Shown: one piece after another, positions 47,901-59,900 of the stretch
How positions within the stretch are numbered: position 1 is the stretch's first letter
Layout: each line of letters starts with the position of its first letter
Assembly (NCBI GenBank): GCA_949358305.1
Contig: OX442315.1
Location: 36,978,427-37,042,426, forward strand
DNA: 64,000 nt
From: Strigamia acuminata
Taxonomy: Eukaryota; Arthropoda; Chilopoda; Geophilomorpha; Linotaeniidae
Reading direction: 5' to 3'
Notes under the pieces: model-generated
What the model was told of the DNA's origin: nothing
The model's input: the letters and a program-made list of their open reading frames with translations, nothing else
Databases searched by the model: none
Program-made: the position numbers and the translations under genes

Positions 47901-50900
47901 ACTCCAATCTTAATACGGGCCTTTTAAAATCTAATTAACTTTTTTTCCCAGTGTTCGTCTAACCAATCGAAAGTCGCCATTTGCAGTTCAATTTCAGCCG
48001 CTCGCCGTGCTGTCAGAATGCACAACGGATGGGAGGGCAGACGGCACACAGAAGGGAATTTTTCACGTGCGCTTGAGCAGGTTAAGCCTGTGCCACATTC
48101 ATCATTAGAGAGAACATCAAACATGATCCTAATTTGGAAATAATTTTCTAGCAGATAAATGCAGTGCACTTGTGCAAATTGAGCTCGATAAATGGTGGGT
48201 GTTAAGTCCTTATAAATCTGCTTTAATTTGCAACAAATCACAGATCTGACAACAATTTCATCAACAAAATTGAATCCCCCTTCCCCCTTTCTTCATCATC
48301 ATTTCAAGTCAGCTAATCAAATATTCATGTTGCCGCATTAAATATGCATTCTAATTTAACTCGAGTTCATTTTAAAGCAAAGTCAAAAATTCGGCACTGA
48401 TGCAATACAGGGTAGAACCCCCTCGTTTATTTCTTTGAATTCACCAATTGCAGTGCAATTTTAATTTTGCTTCAGAATACTCTCAAATTTCTTAATTTCA
48501 CAGTGACACTTCACTGCAACGCACTAAGGGGCAGCGTATGAAAAATGCTGTGGTTTCGTTATTATAATTATCTGAATTTCATAAGTTGCGTTACGAAATC
48601 CGTGCGAATGAATCCCCGCCACTTTTGCACGTGTACTATGCACATCAAAGTGATATTTTATAGAACACAACAAGAAATTCAATTTGTTCGGCTGAGCCCG
48701 ACCGACAAATATCATCCGCGAACATGACAAAGGTTAACTCCCCCTCACGTTCATTTCGCGTGCCGTGAGCGTCACGTTTTGCCGGTGTTGGCTCGGTTTA
48801 TATCCCGCGCTGTAGGCGAATTGCGATTTTAGGTAGGAAGTAAGATTGGGGTAGCGGTTTAGTTTGCCATTCAGAGCGAGCGATGTTCGTGGCGGAGAAA
48901 AAGCGCGAGTGAAGTGAGGAACGTGAGTTTCAAAGCTGAGCAACAGGCGATCAATAATTAATTACTGATCAATGGCCCAAAGGAAATGCAGAGAGATTCA
49001 TTCAAGCAAAGTTTCTCCCGGATACGAATGATTTAATCATGAGATAGATCCAAAAGGGTTTCTTCCCAATTTGCTTTTAGAAATCGCTTTTTAAACAAAT
49101 TTCACTCGCAGTGTTTGAAACTAACATCAAATACTCATAAAATGGAAACTAATAGCAGAATTTGATTGGCTCAAAGAAAATGCTCTCTACAGTTCGAGCC
49201 CGGAAATTCATTCGACGCATTTGATAATTTCACCAAATCCGTTATTTACTAGTTTTAAGCCTAATATTAGGGCTAATAATGTTCAAATAAAGTAAATAAA
49301 CAATAAATAAAATCATTAACAAAAGTAATTTATAACATGGTATAAAAATATTGCTGCTTTAGGGGAAGTCCATAAATTACGTAACGCACCAAAGGGGGGG
49401 GGGGGGGGTTTCAAATTTTGTTACGTTCCATGTAAAAAACAAATTTAAATTTTAAATAATCAAAATATAATCATTTTTTTATCGACCTTGTCTGACTTAA
49501 GTACTGCTCATACGGTAAGAAAAGAAAAGAAAACCTGCCATCCTCCCTTTGCAACCGAGTTAGTTCTCTGTGCTTTTCCTTTCCCAGTTGTCAGTGCAAG
49601 TGCAAGGTTTGGTCCTCATGAAAAGGGACTTAATGTTGGTTCCTATTCGGTTCCACAAAGATTTCGAATGTCCAAGTAATGAAATGAGAGTTGCACACGG
49701 CTTCCTTCTCCCACCTCACTTAGAAAGTCTCGCGCCCATTTTATGGATTTCAGCAATTCGCAGATGGCCAAAATCTCGCTTTCTGTCGATGACATCGCGA
49801 CTAATCGTTGTTTTTTGGTTTTCCACGTTATTGTTGTTGATCCAATTTTTACTATCATCCCTGTATGTGATTTTGCATCTTGGGTGACGTTCCAGCTTGC
49901 GTCCGCAAATCCTTGTAATTTCCCCTCCTCATTTGAGAAAAACAATCGCATCTCAATCGTCTTCTTCAGATATCGCATCACTCGTTTGACCGCTCTGAAG
50001 TGTAATTGGCGCGGATCTCTTGAATATGCTGACAACGCACTTATTGCGAATGATATGTCCGGTCGTGATATTATCATCACGTGCATCAGCGATCCTATCA
50101 TTTGCTGATAAAGTTGTTGGTCAACTCTTTTTGATTTCTCAAAATCATCTAAGTCTTGTCCAGTAGCCATTGGTGTGTTTGCAGTGACTCCGTCCATCAG
50201 CTCGTATCTCTTCAAAACATCGTTTATGTATTTTTGTTGACCAATTAGAATTCCGTTGTCCATTATCGAAATTTCCATTCCCAAAAGAAAATGCACTTCC
50301 CCCAAGTCAACAATTTCAAAAACTCTTTTTATCTTCTTTAAAATCCGGTCCAATATCTTTTGACTAGTAAACGCAGCCAAAATGTCATCTACGTACACCC
50401 CCAGAATAATAAAGTCATTTTTTCTCTTGTAAATATACACACACCTGTCGTTAATTAGTGGTGTCAGGCCAATTTTCTGCAATTCCGTGTCCAGTCTCTC
50501 GTTCCAACATCTCCCTGATTGTCTCAGGCCGTACAGGCTTCGTTCAAGTCTGCAAATCAAGTCCTTCTGTTCATATCCCTCCGGCTGCTCCATGAAAATC
50601 GTTTCATCAATCAGGCCGTACAGGTAGGCTGTTTTTATGTCAAACTGACGCGTCATCAATTTGTGCTTGGCCACCATGGATAAAATGATGCGGAGTGATT
50701 CGACTCTTACAACTGGCGAAAAAGTTTCTGTGTAATCTATGCCTGCTCTCTGGGAATACCCCACTGCCACCAATCTTGCCTTGTATTTATTTACACTCCT
50801 GTCTACGTTGAGTTTTATCCGATAAATCCATTTGCTCTTTATCGTAGTCATTTGCTTTTCCTTCTTTACTAATGTCCAAACATTGTTCACGTGCAATGAA

Positions 50901-53900
50901 TCTATTTCACTATCCATCGCCGCTTTCCACTTCTCTTTGTCGTCACAGTTTGTTGCTTGCTCGTATGTTTCCGGTGTAAATAAGTCGTCAACGCCTTCGA
51001 ATGCTACATTCGCCGCTTCGACCGCTGCATTTACTGCTTCATGTTGTGCTGCGATGCGCTGTGATCGACGTACACCTTCTTGTTGCAATTGTTGCTCATG
51101 CTGCTCCATTTGTTCCGCGTGTCGCTGCTGGAGCACGGCTTGTGTTGATCCCCGAGGTCTGCCAACCTGCGCCGGTTGTACCTGTTGTAGATTCGGCTGC
51201 GCGTCTTCAGCAATCACTGCTGGTCGTTGAGCATTGTCGTCATCGTTATCATTTGCTTCAACAATTGCCTCGTCTTCGTATTCTTGACAAAAACGCCTAT
51301 TTTCGTCCGGTTTTGTCAAATTAAAGATGTCCGCCCCTCGAATTTCTTCATTAAATTCCACTGTTCTACCTTCTTGTATTTTCTTTTCGGCTGGGACGTA
51401 AATCCTAAATGCTTTTCTATCCGTCGAGTATCCCACGAATATTCCGCGTTTTGCTTTTTGATCAAGCTTTTGCCTCTTCTCTGCTGGGATGTGCAGGAAA
51501 GCCTCACAACCAAAAACTCGAAGATGTTTTATTGATTGCTTGCGCTTCATCCACATTTCTTCTGGAACTAAATCCCCATTTGGTTTCGTCAAAGTTCGAT
51601 TTTTTACGTGTATCGACGTTGAAAATGCTTCGGCCCAAAATATTTGCGGTAGGCCCGATTCCAAAAGTAATGTCCGTGTCGCCTCTATGAGCGTTCGATT
51701 CGTACGCTCCGCAATGCCGTTGCTGGCTGCATTAAATGGCACTGTGAGCTCGTGCAATATGCCTTCATCGTTGCATAAACGTTTAAAATTCTCGTTGACA
51801 AACTCGCCTCCGTTGTCGCTTCTAATACGCTTTAATTTGTTCCCCGTTTGCTTTTCCGCCATTGCTTTAAATGACTTGAAGAAATCAAATGTTTGAGATT
51901 TCTCGCTCATGAAATAAGCAAACTTCTTGCGCGTGAAGTCTTCAGTAATTACAAAAGCGTACCTGCTTCCTCCCATTGATGGTGTCTTGAATGGTCCAAT
52001 CAAATCCATGTGTATTAGTTGCAAAACATCATCCGATTGCTTCTCGTTTATTCGTTTGTACGGGCTCTTCGTCATTTTTCCGAGTATGCACGCGGTGCAT
52101 TTCTCCAATGGTGCATTGTTGTATTCCAACCCGTAAACCAATTCCTTGTTGGTCATCTTGTCGATTGTTCGTTCGTTTGCATGACACAATCGTTTATGCC
52201 ATATTTCCTTGGTTTGTTTAGTTGTTGTGGCAACCGCATTCGCTTGCTCTTCTTTTTTCAGTTGCAATAAATACATGGTGCCACACCTTGCTCCCTTTCC
52301 AATCGTCTCTCCAATTGGACTATTAATGTCCGCCCAGTTTCCCCTGAATTGCACGGTGTAATTCTTTGCCGTCAAGCGCGGAATTGAGAGCAAGTTCCCC
52401 TTCAGCTCTGGAACAAAGAGCACATCTTGCAGCAAAATCTTCATTGTTGCTGCTCCGTCGAGTTGACAATCCAAAATTATGCTTCCTTTTCCAGTTGCTA
52501 GAAGCTTCACACCTTTCTTGGCTGTGGTTATTGTTGTCTCCATCTCAACAAACGTTTTAAACAGCTCGCGCTTGCTCGACATATGCACAGAAGCTCCTGA
52601 ATCTAAAATCCAGTCGTCAAGGTGATCGCTCGATTCCAATTCAACCACTAGCGCGTGTTGTATTGTTGCAAATTCTACTTCAGCCTGCGCCATTTTTGCC
52701 GCCTCCTTTGGTCGTTGCGCCATTTTCGCGGGGCGCTTCTCTGGATGGCGCTGCCAACAGTCTTTGGCAATATGGCCACTTTTGCCACACTCATAACAAA
52801 CAAATTTTGTCCCACCTTTTGTTTTCCTGCCTCCCGAATTTTTTCCGACTTGTGCCTTGAACGCCACTGTCCCGCTTTCCGTCGCTGCTCCTTTCGAATT
52901 AAACGCTGACCATTGGTCCTCCATTTTGAGTTCACGTCGTAATTCTTCAATTGTTGCGGCTGCATTCGATCGAAAATTCCTTGCAATGTGGGAAAATCTT
53001 GTCACGAGACCACGCGTCACGTACATCATCAATTCGCGATCCTTGATGTCACGTCCGACTGCCTTGGCTCTCGATTGAATCGACTTCGCCCTGTTTAAGT
53101 AGCTGTCAATTCCCTCGTCGTGTTTCATACGTAATTCGCTTAATTCTGCCGCCGCGTCGATTTGACGTTCTTCCGTCGTTCCGGCGTACAGCGCTTTTAA
53201 CGCATCCCAAACTTCTTTTGCACTGGTTTTCCCCATGCAATTCGTCGCTTCCTCGTTCGAAACGGTCAAAATAATGATGCCGAGTGCCTCGTTGTTGTTT
53301 TTCACCCAAGTGTTATATTTTATGAGATTATCTGCGTAACCCGGAGCGCCCACCACCGGTTCTGCCACTGCTGGATCCGTTATCATATTTTTCAAACTCT
53401 TAGCTGCTAATAAAGTTCCAACCTTAAACTGCCAGATGAAATAGTTCTCCGGTGTAAGAAGATCAATCCGATTCAACGAACCGCCCGAAATCGCATCCGC
53501 CATTTTTCACGACGTTCGATTTTCGAATTCCGTCACGTGCGCACTTCGTTCTCACTCGAATCTTCGAAAAATGTCGTCTGAGTGCCGTGGATACTTCTTT
53601 TCGAAGAAAAACCGGCCTTCTGCTACCACTTGTTGGTTCCTATTCGGTTCCACAAAGATTTCGAATGTCCAAGTAATGAAATGAGAGTTGCACACGGTAG
53701 GATGAAACATAAAACACGTCTTTACTCTACGGTATTTTTACAACAATTCAATTGCACGTGCATTACGTGCGTGCAACGTTCACACATTTGATAACGTTAA
53801 AACTATTGACAATTTGTAACAATAGATTAAATCTAACACTTAATAGATGTATACGGTTCCTAGCTGGACAATAACCTACAGCACCATCATCTTGGATAAG

Positions 53901-56900
53901 AAAATGTTATAAAAAAGCTGTCGGGACCCTTAATTACAGTGCTTTGGTGTAATCAGCGCCCTCTTTCCATAAAATGAACAAGTTATTGGGACATTATTTC
54001 CGCCAGCAGTAATTTGCCCACTGACCAAAGGGTCAGTGGGTTTTTAAATGGAGATGGTCGAATCCCATACAGATGTTGGATGCTAATTGACCAGTTCTTA
54101 CAAAATAGCGCCATTCACGGTAACTATTTAAATGGTTTACAGCTGTTTGCAATATTATTTTGAATTATTTGTAATCAAACTGTATATTTTCCTTCTAATT
54201 ACGTAGTCGAAATGAATTTTTTTAAATGATTTGCAGTGTAGCCAAAACCTAAGGGCAGAAGATCTTGATTTAAAGGGAGTCTGGCTCTATATATTTCTGG
54301 TATAAAATGCACATATCCGGTAAGTTGTTATAAATACATATAGTCTTCTTCATTTATTAAAAAAATCAATTTTAAAATCATTTTATTTTCTTAAATTCAA
54401 GTGCACACGTAGTTCACATGCACGCATGCATTTAAGATAAAAGAGTCCCGTAACAATAAATTACTTTAAAGTTGTTTGTGTTAATAAATGAAGAAAACTT
54501 TTTCACAAACGGAATTGATAACAACTCATGCATTTTATACCCTGCACTACAAATCAACAATTTAAAATGAAATCTTTACTTCCTTTAGTCATGCTTTATT
54601 TTCAAAGCTGAATTCACGTGGACTCAATTTCAAAAGAAAATTAATTACATACCATATTCCAGCTAAGTGCATATACTGTTGACGAATCAAGTCATAACTA
54701 TAACATGTTATAGTACGACACAATAATGCTTCAAATTTAAAGTTTCGTTTCGATTCGTCAACAGTTGTGCGCGCTACGATTTTTCGAAAAATAGTTGTTG
54801 TCTACCCCTTTACATAGCTATCCATTACGCCTTTTTTTGAGGGCTTTGGAGACCCATACATCCAATTTAGTAAAGTTTCCTGGGATATAGACAGTATCAA
54901 ATCTGTTTAGTTTTTAATTTTATCTCATTCTGTTCACAAGTTATGAGAAATATTGTAAATAGTCACTTTTTGGAGTTTTTAATTTTTTTCTCTTCAACTA
55001 TTCATTTTTTTTCAAAAAACTTTTAACGAAATGATAGCTCTAACAATCCTTTAAATCCTCCTAAAACCATTTTTACTTATGAGAATTAGTTTCTGAGAAA
55101 TTTCAAATGTTAAAAGTTCCAAAAATAAGAATATGACATTTTTTTGGCAAGAAGTTGTACAGTAGGCTGTCAAATTATATTATAAAACTGAAACCTGTTC
55201 AAATAAACTCCAAATGTACTCCAAATGTAATAATAATCTGCTTTTATATTATTTATAGGTGTTCCGTTCCGTACTTCCAATTTATAGACCTAGGGTGGTT
55301 CAAGTTTGTTTACACATTATATTGCTTTCGCTTTCTGCCTGCTGTTTACTTCCCTTTCTTGCTTCTAAGTTTCACATGCGTTATTCCAACCCCAGACCTT
55401 ACATTAATAATACATTTCAGACTTTTAACTTTTACTCGAACATTTTTCAAACAGTAAAATGTCAAAATTATCCGGAAATATCTTGCGATCATTCCTGCAA
55501 TTTTGGAACAATTTCAATCAAGTTTTTAATATTTGGAAACAGTACATTTTCCTGACTGTCACATGATCCATCTTCTATCGTTCTAAACATCAGATAAAAG
55601 GCTCAAAAGGTATTTTTTGTTAAAAAATGACAAATTGATATCATTTTTCCTGTCTACTTTCCATTAATGGCAACAGCCTTCAAGCTGAATACATTGCTTC
55701 AGGAAACGAAGAGAAAAATGCAAAAAAAGGACCCTTCTGTCAACAAATGTTTTTCATGAATGAAAGTGGAGAAAAAAAAAGAAAGAAAGAAAGAAAGAAA
55801 GAAGACTTCCACAGAGTAAAGTGGAGCAAGTCCAATTGATTGGAAATGCTATACCTTATTTTCATTTCATTGGACTTTCCATGACAACAAGAAGGTTCCT
55901 GAGGAAGATCCTTGAATGCACAAGGAAATAAATTTTGGGATGTGATTACGGTATCACAAGTTCAGAAGCAAGCAGTCAATCATTTATTAACCAGTTGTCA
56001 CCCGTCGCATTGCGACTAAATGTTTTTGAAAATAATCTGCAATAAACGATAAAATTGATTGTAATAAGCTTAAGGATTGCATATTATTATTATTATTTTT
56101 ATTAAACACTCCCATGGAGTAAATTAATTATTCATATGGTTTCAAAATACATTGAAATTACTTGTACATACAGACCTAGGTATTTATTAATATTGGGGAT
56201 TGGAGATTATAGACTTACACAAAACGTAATGCAAAATAAAAAATAGTGTGCAATGTGGAATCCAAAAAACAACAGTGTGCAATGTGGAATTAGGAAATTA
56301 TTAAGTTTGGGATGGGATGGGATGGGATATCCATCAAATGTGTACAAAGGGGTCTTTTAAAGAAGATTAAATTCGTTTTCATGTTGAAATTGGTTCGTAA
56401 TAAATTAAAACTAATAAAACATTAACGCCCTGTCATTTTTGTTTATGTAAATAAGTTGATGCATTTTGCTATTTGGCAATATTTAATTCATTTCATTTCA
56501 ATTCAATAATTCAAAAGAAAAAAAAAAAAAAAAAAAAACATTTCATATTTGAATGTCATTTCTTTCCCCGGCTAAAGCAGAACAAATATTTGCTTCCGTG
56601 AGCAGTTCAGAAAGCAAAGCAAATTCTGCTTAAGGGTCAAGTATAGTGTCAAGTCAACCGAGTGGCAAACGTCTTACCAATTAAAAAAGGCAATAAAACT
56701 GGTCTATATGTATATCAGTACTTGCAGATTCCATCCGTTAATAAAATAGCAAGCAGCAAATTGAATAATTCAAAATTCGCCCCATTAACCACAAACACAC
56801 AATTTCATTTGCTGCCATGTTTGATGTCAATTATAGTGAGCCCGTAGATAAGCCAATTTAGAGGTCCAAACTTGACAAAAGCACAAATTGTCTATACATT

Positions 56901-59900
56901 TAGTAACGTGGTAGTGCGTAGGTACTATGACAACAGGTCATGCAATATTCACTTTGTAAAAAGACAGCAAAGTGCCAGCTCAGATGGGAAATGTCAAATG
57001 CAAGAGCGAATAAAATTCCTATTGATCTGTCGCGCACTTGTCTGGAGGCTGTACTTAGGTGCATCTCCAAAATAGCCAATCATACACCAGCAGACATACT
57101 GTGTGTATCACATTTCCATCCATCCATCCCGTCCTCCATTTCCTGCGCGACTCCCTCCTCTTCAATTATTCACGAAATAAAAACCTTACACCAATCTTAT
57201 GCTCGTAAAAACAATTCATAACTTCCTCTTGATAAAACATGAACAAAAATATAATTTCTTTGATGCTTCAATAGGTGCCGTGGTCATAAAACTAGGCTCA
57301 CGTTCTTAATGCTAATGTGGCAATTCCACAGTTGCCTCGGGCGAAATGTCTAAAGTTTCCTTGTTTGTTTTCTTTTTATAGGAAAATGACATTTTTAAAA
57401 CCCTTACTGTAATAATCTCGTGTTTTAAAGCAGCTAGGCACATGGGCCTCTTGTCGGCCATCTTTTACAAGGAATCCATCCAAATCTACCACTAGAAGAA
57501 TTTATAATTTTAATGTAGAGCTAAGACCCAAGAGGACAGTTCTTTTTAGCGGAAATGTAAACTAGCGCCAGCAACGGAAATAGTGACTGGGGCCAACTCC
57601 CACCCTGGAACCCTGGACCCTTAAGTTAAAAGCCTAACTCTACCTTTACCCATCTACCCACTGACCTACGGTATCTAATTTATGTCAGCATTAACAACCA
57701 AAGTTACTGCTTCCATCATGATGATGCTTTAATTTTCAATTGAAATATGAATTACACCGACTGAGTCTATTAAACCGTGATCAGTTGATTTGCTTGTAAA
57801 AATAACTACCGGTAGTTATTATTCAATTACATGTTCAGCCAAACCGGCAGTACCAAAAATTATGAATGGGATTCCGTCGTGCGACTGAAACTCATCTTGT
57901 CCGGCCACTTCAACTGTAGATTGAGACAAGCAGTTTATAAAGCAGTTTACTCTAAATGACCTACCGGTACCTTGTTCGCACCAGAAAGTTTGAACTGCTT
58001 CTGGCCTGATATTGGCTTAAAAAGTTCAGGCTAAAGCGTTCGCAACAAAAAGCAAAATGCCACATATCTAGGCTAGCAAGCAGCCAATAGACAATCAACT
58101 GACCATGTTACGCAAAGAATTGTGGGAAGTGACCTTGGCAGTTATCTAGTTCTTTGGCAATTATCTAGTTCACACAACTGCATTAGAATTATCTAGTTTA
58201 AAAATTTTTAAACTAGATAATTTTGGACTAAATGCGTTCGCACCAAGTACCAGAACTAGATTTAAACTTTGGGCTAGCCCAAACTTTCTGGAGCAAAGAA
58301 GGTAAATTCAATCCTCAAAAGACGAATATGCTTCTCCTTAAATCACTTAAACAAGTCACTTCAATGACTGAATTGTTGATTGAACGCACTAAAAACTGAA
58401 CTGAACTAAAAAAGATGGCTACGACAACAAGTGGTAACAATAGCCAATAGCAGGTGCAGACGAGATAAGTCGCTTCCATAAGTTTAAATCCTCTTACAAA
58501 TTCTTTCAAGTTGACTTCTCAAAGACATGATGCAAAAAACGTCCTATCCTGTTTAGAGAATGAATGAATAAGTCTATTGAGGATTCAATGCACCACGCCA
58601 CTTTATCTCGCGGTATTCAGATTAAGAAATGGGTTTTTTTTAAAAACATCTCATCGTTAATGTACACGACACACCGCCAATAAAATTGCCGAACCGAAAA
58701 CGAAACACAACACACTTCATGCTTTTGTTCTCCCATCAACCCATCAAACCGCGAATTGGATTTAATAATATTTTCCGTATTTAGTTACTGTAGCACCTAA
58801 CCCTCCCTATACATTTAAAATGAAAACCAACATATCGGTATTTTCTGACTACCAGAGGGCGTGCGCGCATGCGCAACGCCAAGTGTCCTTGGAAATTAGT
58901 GCACTACTGCCTTTCTCCTTACGCTGTGGAATGCACATAACGTGTCTTGTATTAAATTTACAAAGTTTTGTTTAGACACCTACGAAGTTCAAACTCACGA
59001 CCCTTGTTTAGAAAATCAGTGCTCTACTATTGAGCTAAAGAAGAAATTGGAAAGTTTTTATAAACCGCTTGATTTTATCAAAAAAAAAAATTTAATCCTA
59101 AAGCCTCATTCATAATCGTAACAACTACTCACTAGTACTATTAAATATTAAAAAAAAATTATTTGCCTCCTATGAGGATCGAACTCACGACCCCTGGTTT
59201 ACGAAACCAGTGCTCTACCACTGAGCTAAAAAGGCAGATGTTGAAATATCTTTTATTTTATTCACTTTTGTTGTGTTTTTTTTTTAACCTAGAATATTTG
59301 CCCACCATCTAGAAGACGTTTACGTCTATGAAAACGTATAACAACAAAGTTTGACGAACATAATAATTTTTTTAAAAGAAATAATTACCGGTAATTACTA
59401 TTCAGTATTCTTTGGGTAATTAATTGCATAAAATATGAATGAAAAGAGAAGGAAGCTGCGCAGTGAAGTTACTAAGTTCACGCTGTGCCGTGAAGTCAGA
59501 AATTGGAAAAAGAAATTCTAACCGCAACATTTTTTATCTTCTCTGCGCAACACATTAAATACAAGTGCTGCACTTTCTTCTTCTATATTTTCTTTTGTAC
59601 CGAAACAAAATGTTGATAAAAAAAAAAAAACTTTCCTTTCTCAGTATATAGCAAAATACAATGCCAATTGAACATGTCTCGGAAGAAAATTAAACAAGAC
59701 AAGAAAGAAATTTCACCCGAAGAATGCGAAAAAGACAATAATAAAAGGAATAAATGAAATATAAGCAAGAAAATTGTAAAAAAAAAAAAAAAAAAAGAAA
59801 AAGAAAAAAAGGTTGGAAAAGATTATGAGATTTGCAAGAGAAAGAATAGAGCCGCAAATTCCATTAGATGGTTACCGAATTCCCACATCAAACAGCAAAG

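Larger units (their letters stand above)
49634..53880 (-). mobile_element. Ty1/Copia retrotransposon with truncated 3' end
   Basis: Minus-strand element inside the 21.6-kb intron, same direction as the host gene. Complete gag-pol frame, a primer-binding site TGGTAGCAGA (53619-53628, - strand; complementary to initiator tRNA-Met type ends) 2 nt from the 5' LTR, and a 67-bp identical repeat at both ends. The 5' LTR is about 250 bp, while the other end keeps only its last 67 bp. I found no matching 5-bp target duplication. The identical repeats argue for recent insertion followed by deletion. Confidence 0.9.
53881..58975. other. Intron segment with inverted repeats and simple repeats
   Basis: Holds the hairpin at 54675-54765, GAAA repeats (55780-55800), a duplicated GTGTGCAATGTGGAAT (56248 and 56277), a GGGAT run (56310-56330), a poly-A (56518-56538) and the inverted-repeat element at 57971-58300. 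No exon seen. Confidence 0.45.

Noticed and set aside
49634-49700. Reading the 67-bp repeats as complete, very short Copia LTRs preceded by a polypurine tract (GGTGGGAGAAGGAAG)
   Set aside because: The purine tract encodes the conserved RNase H segment SEVGEG, and the pol frame lacks about 75 normal residues. Truncation explains both.
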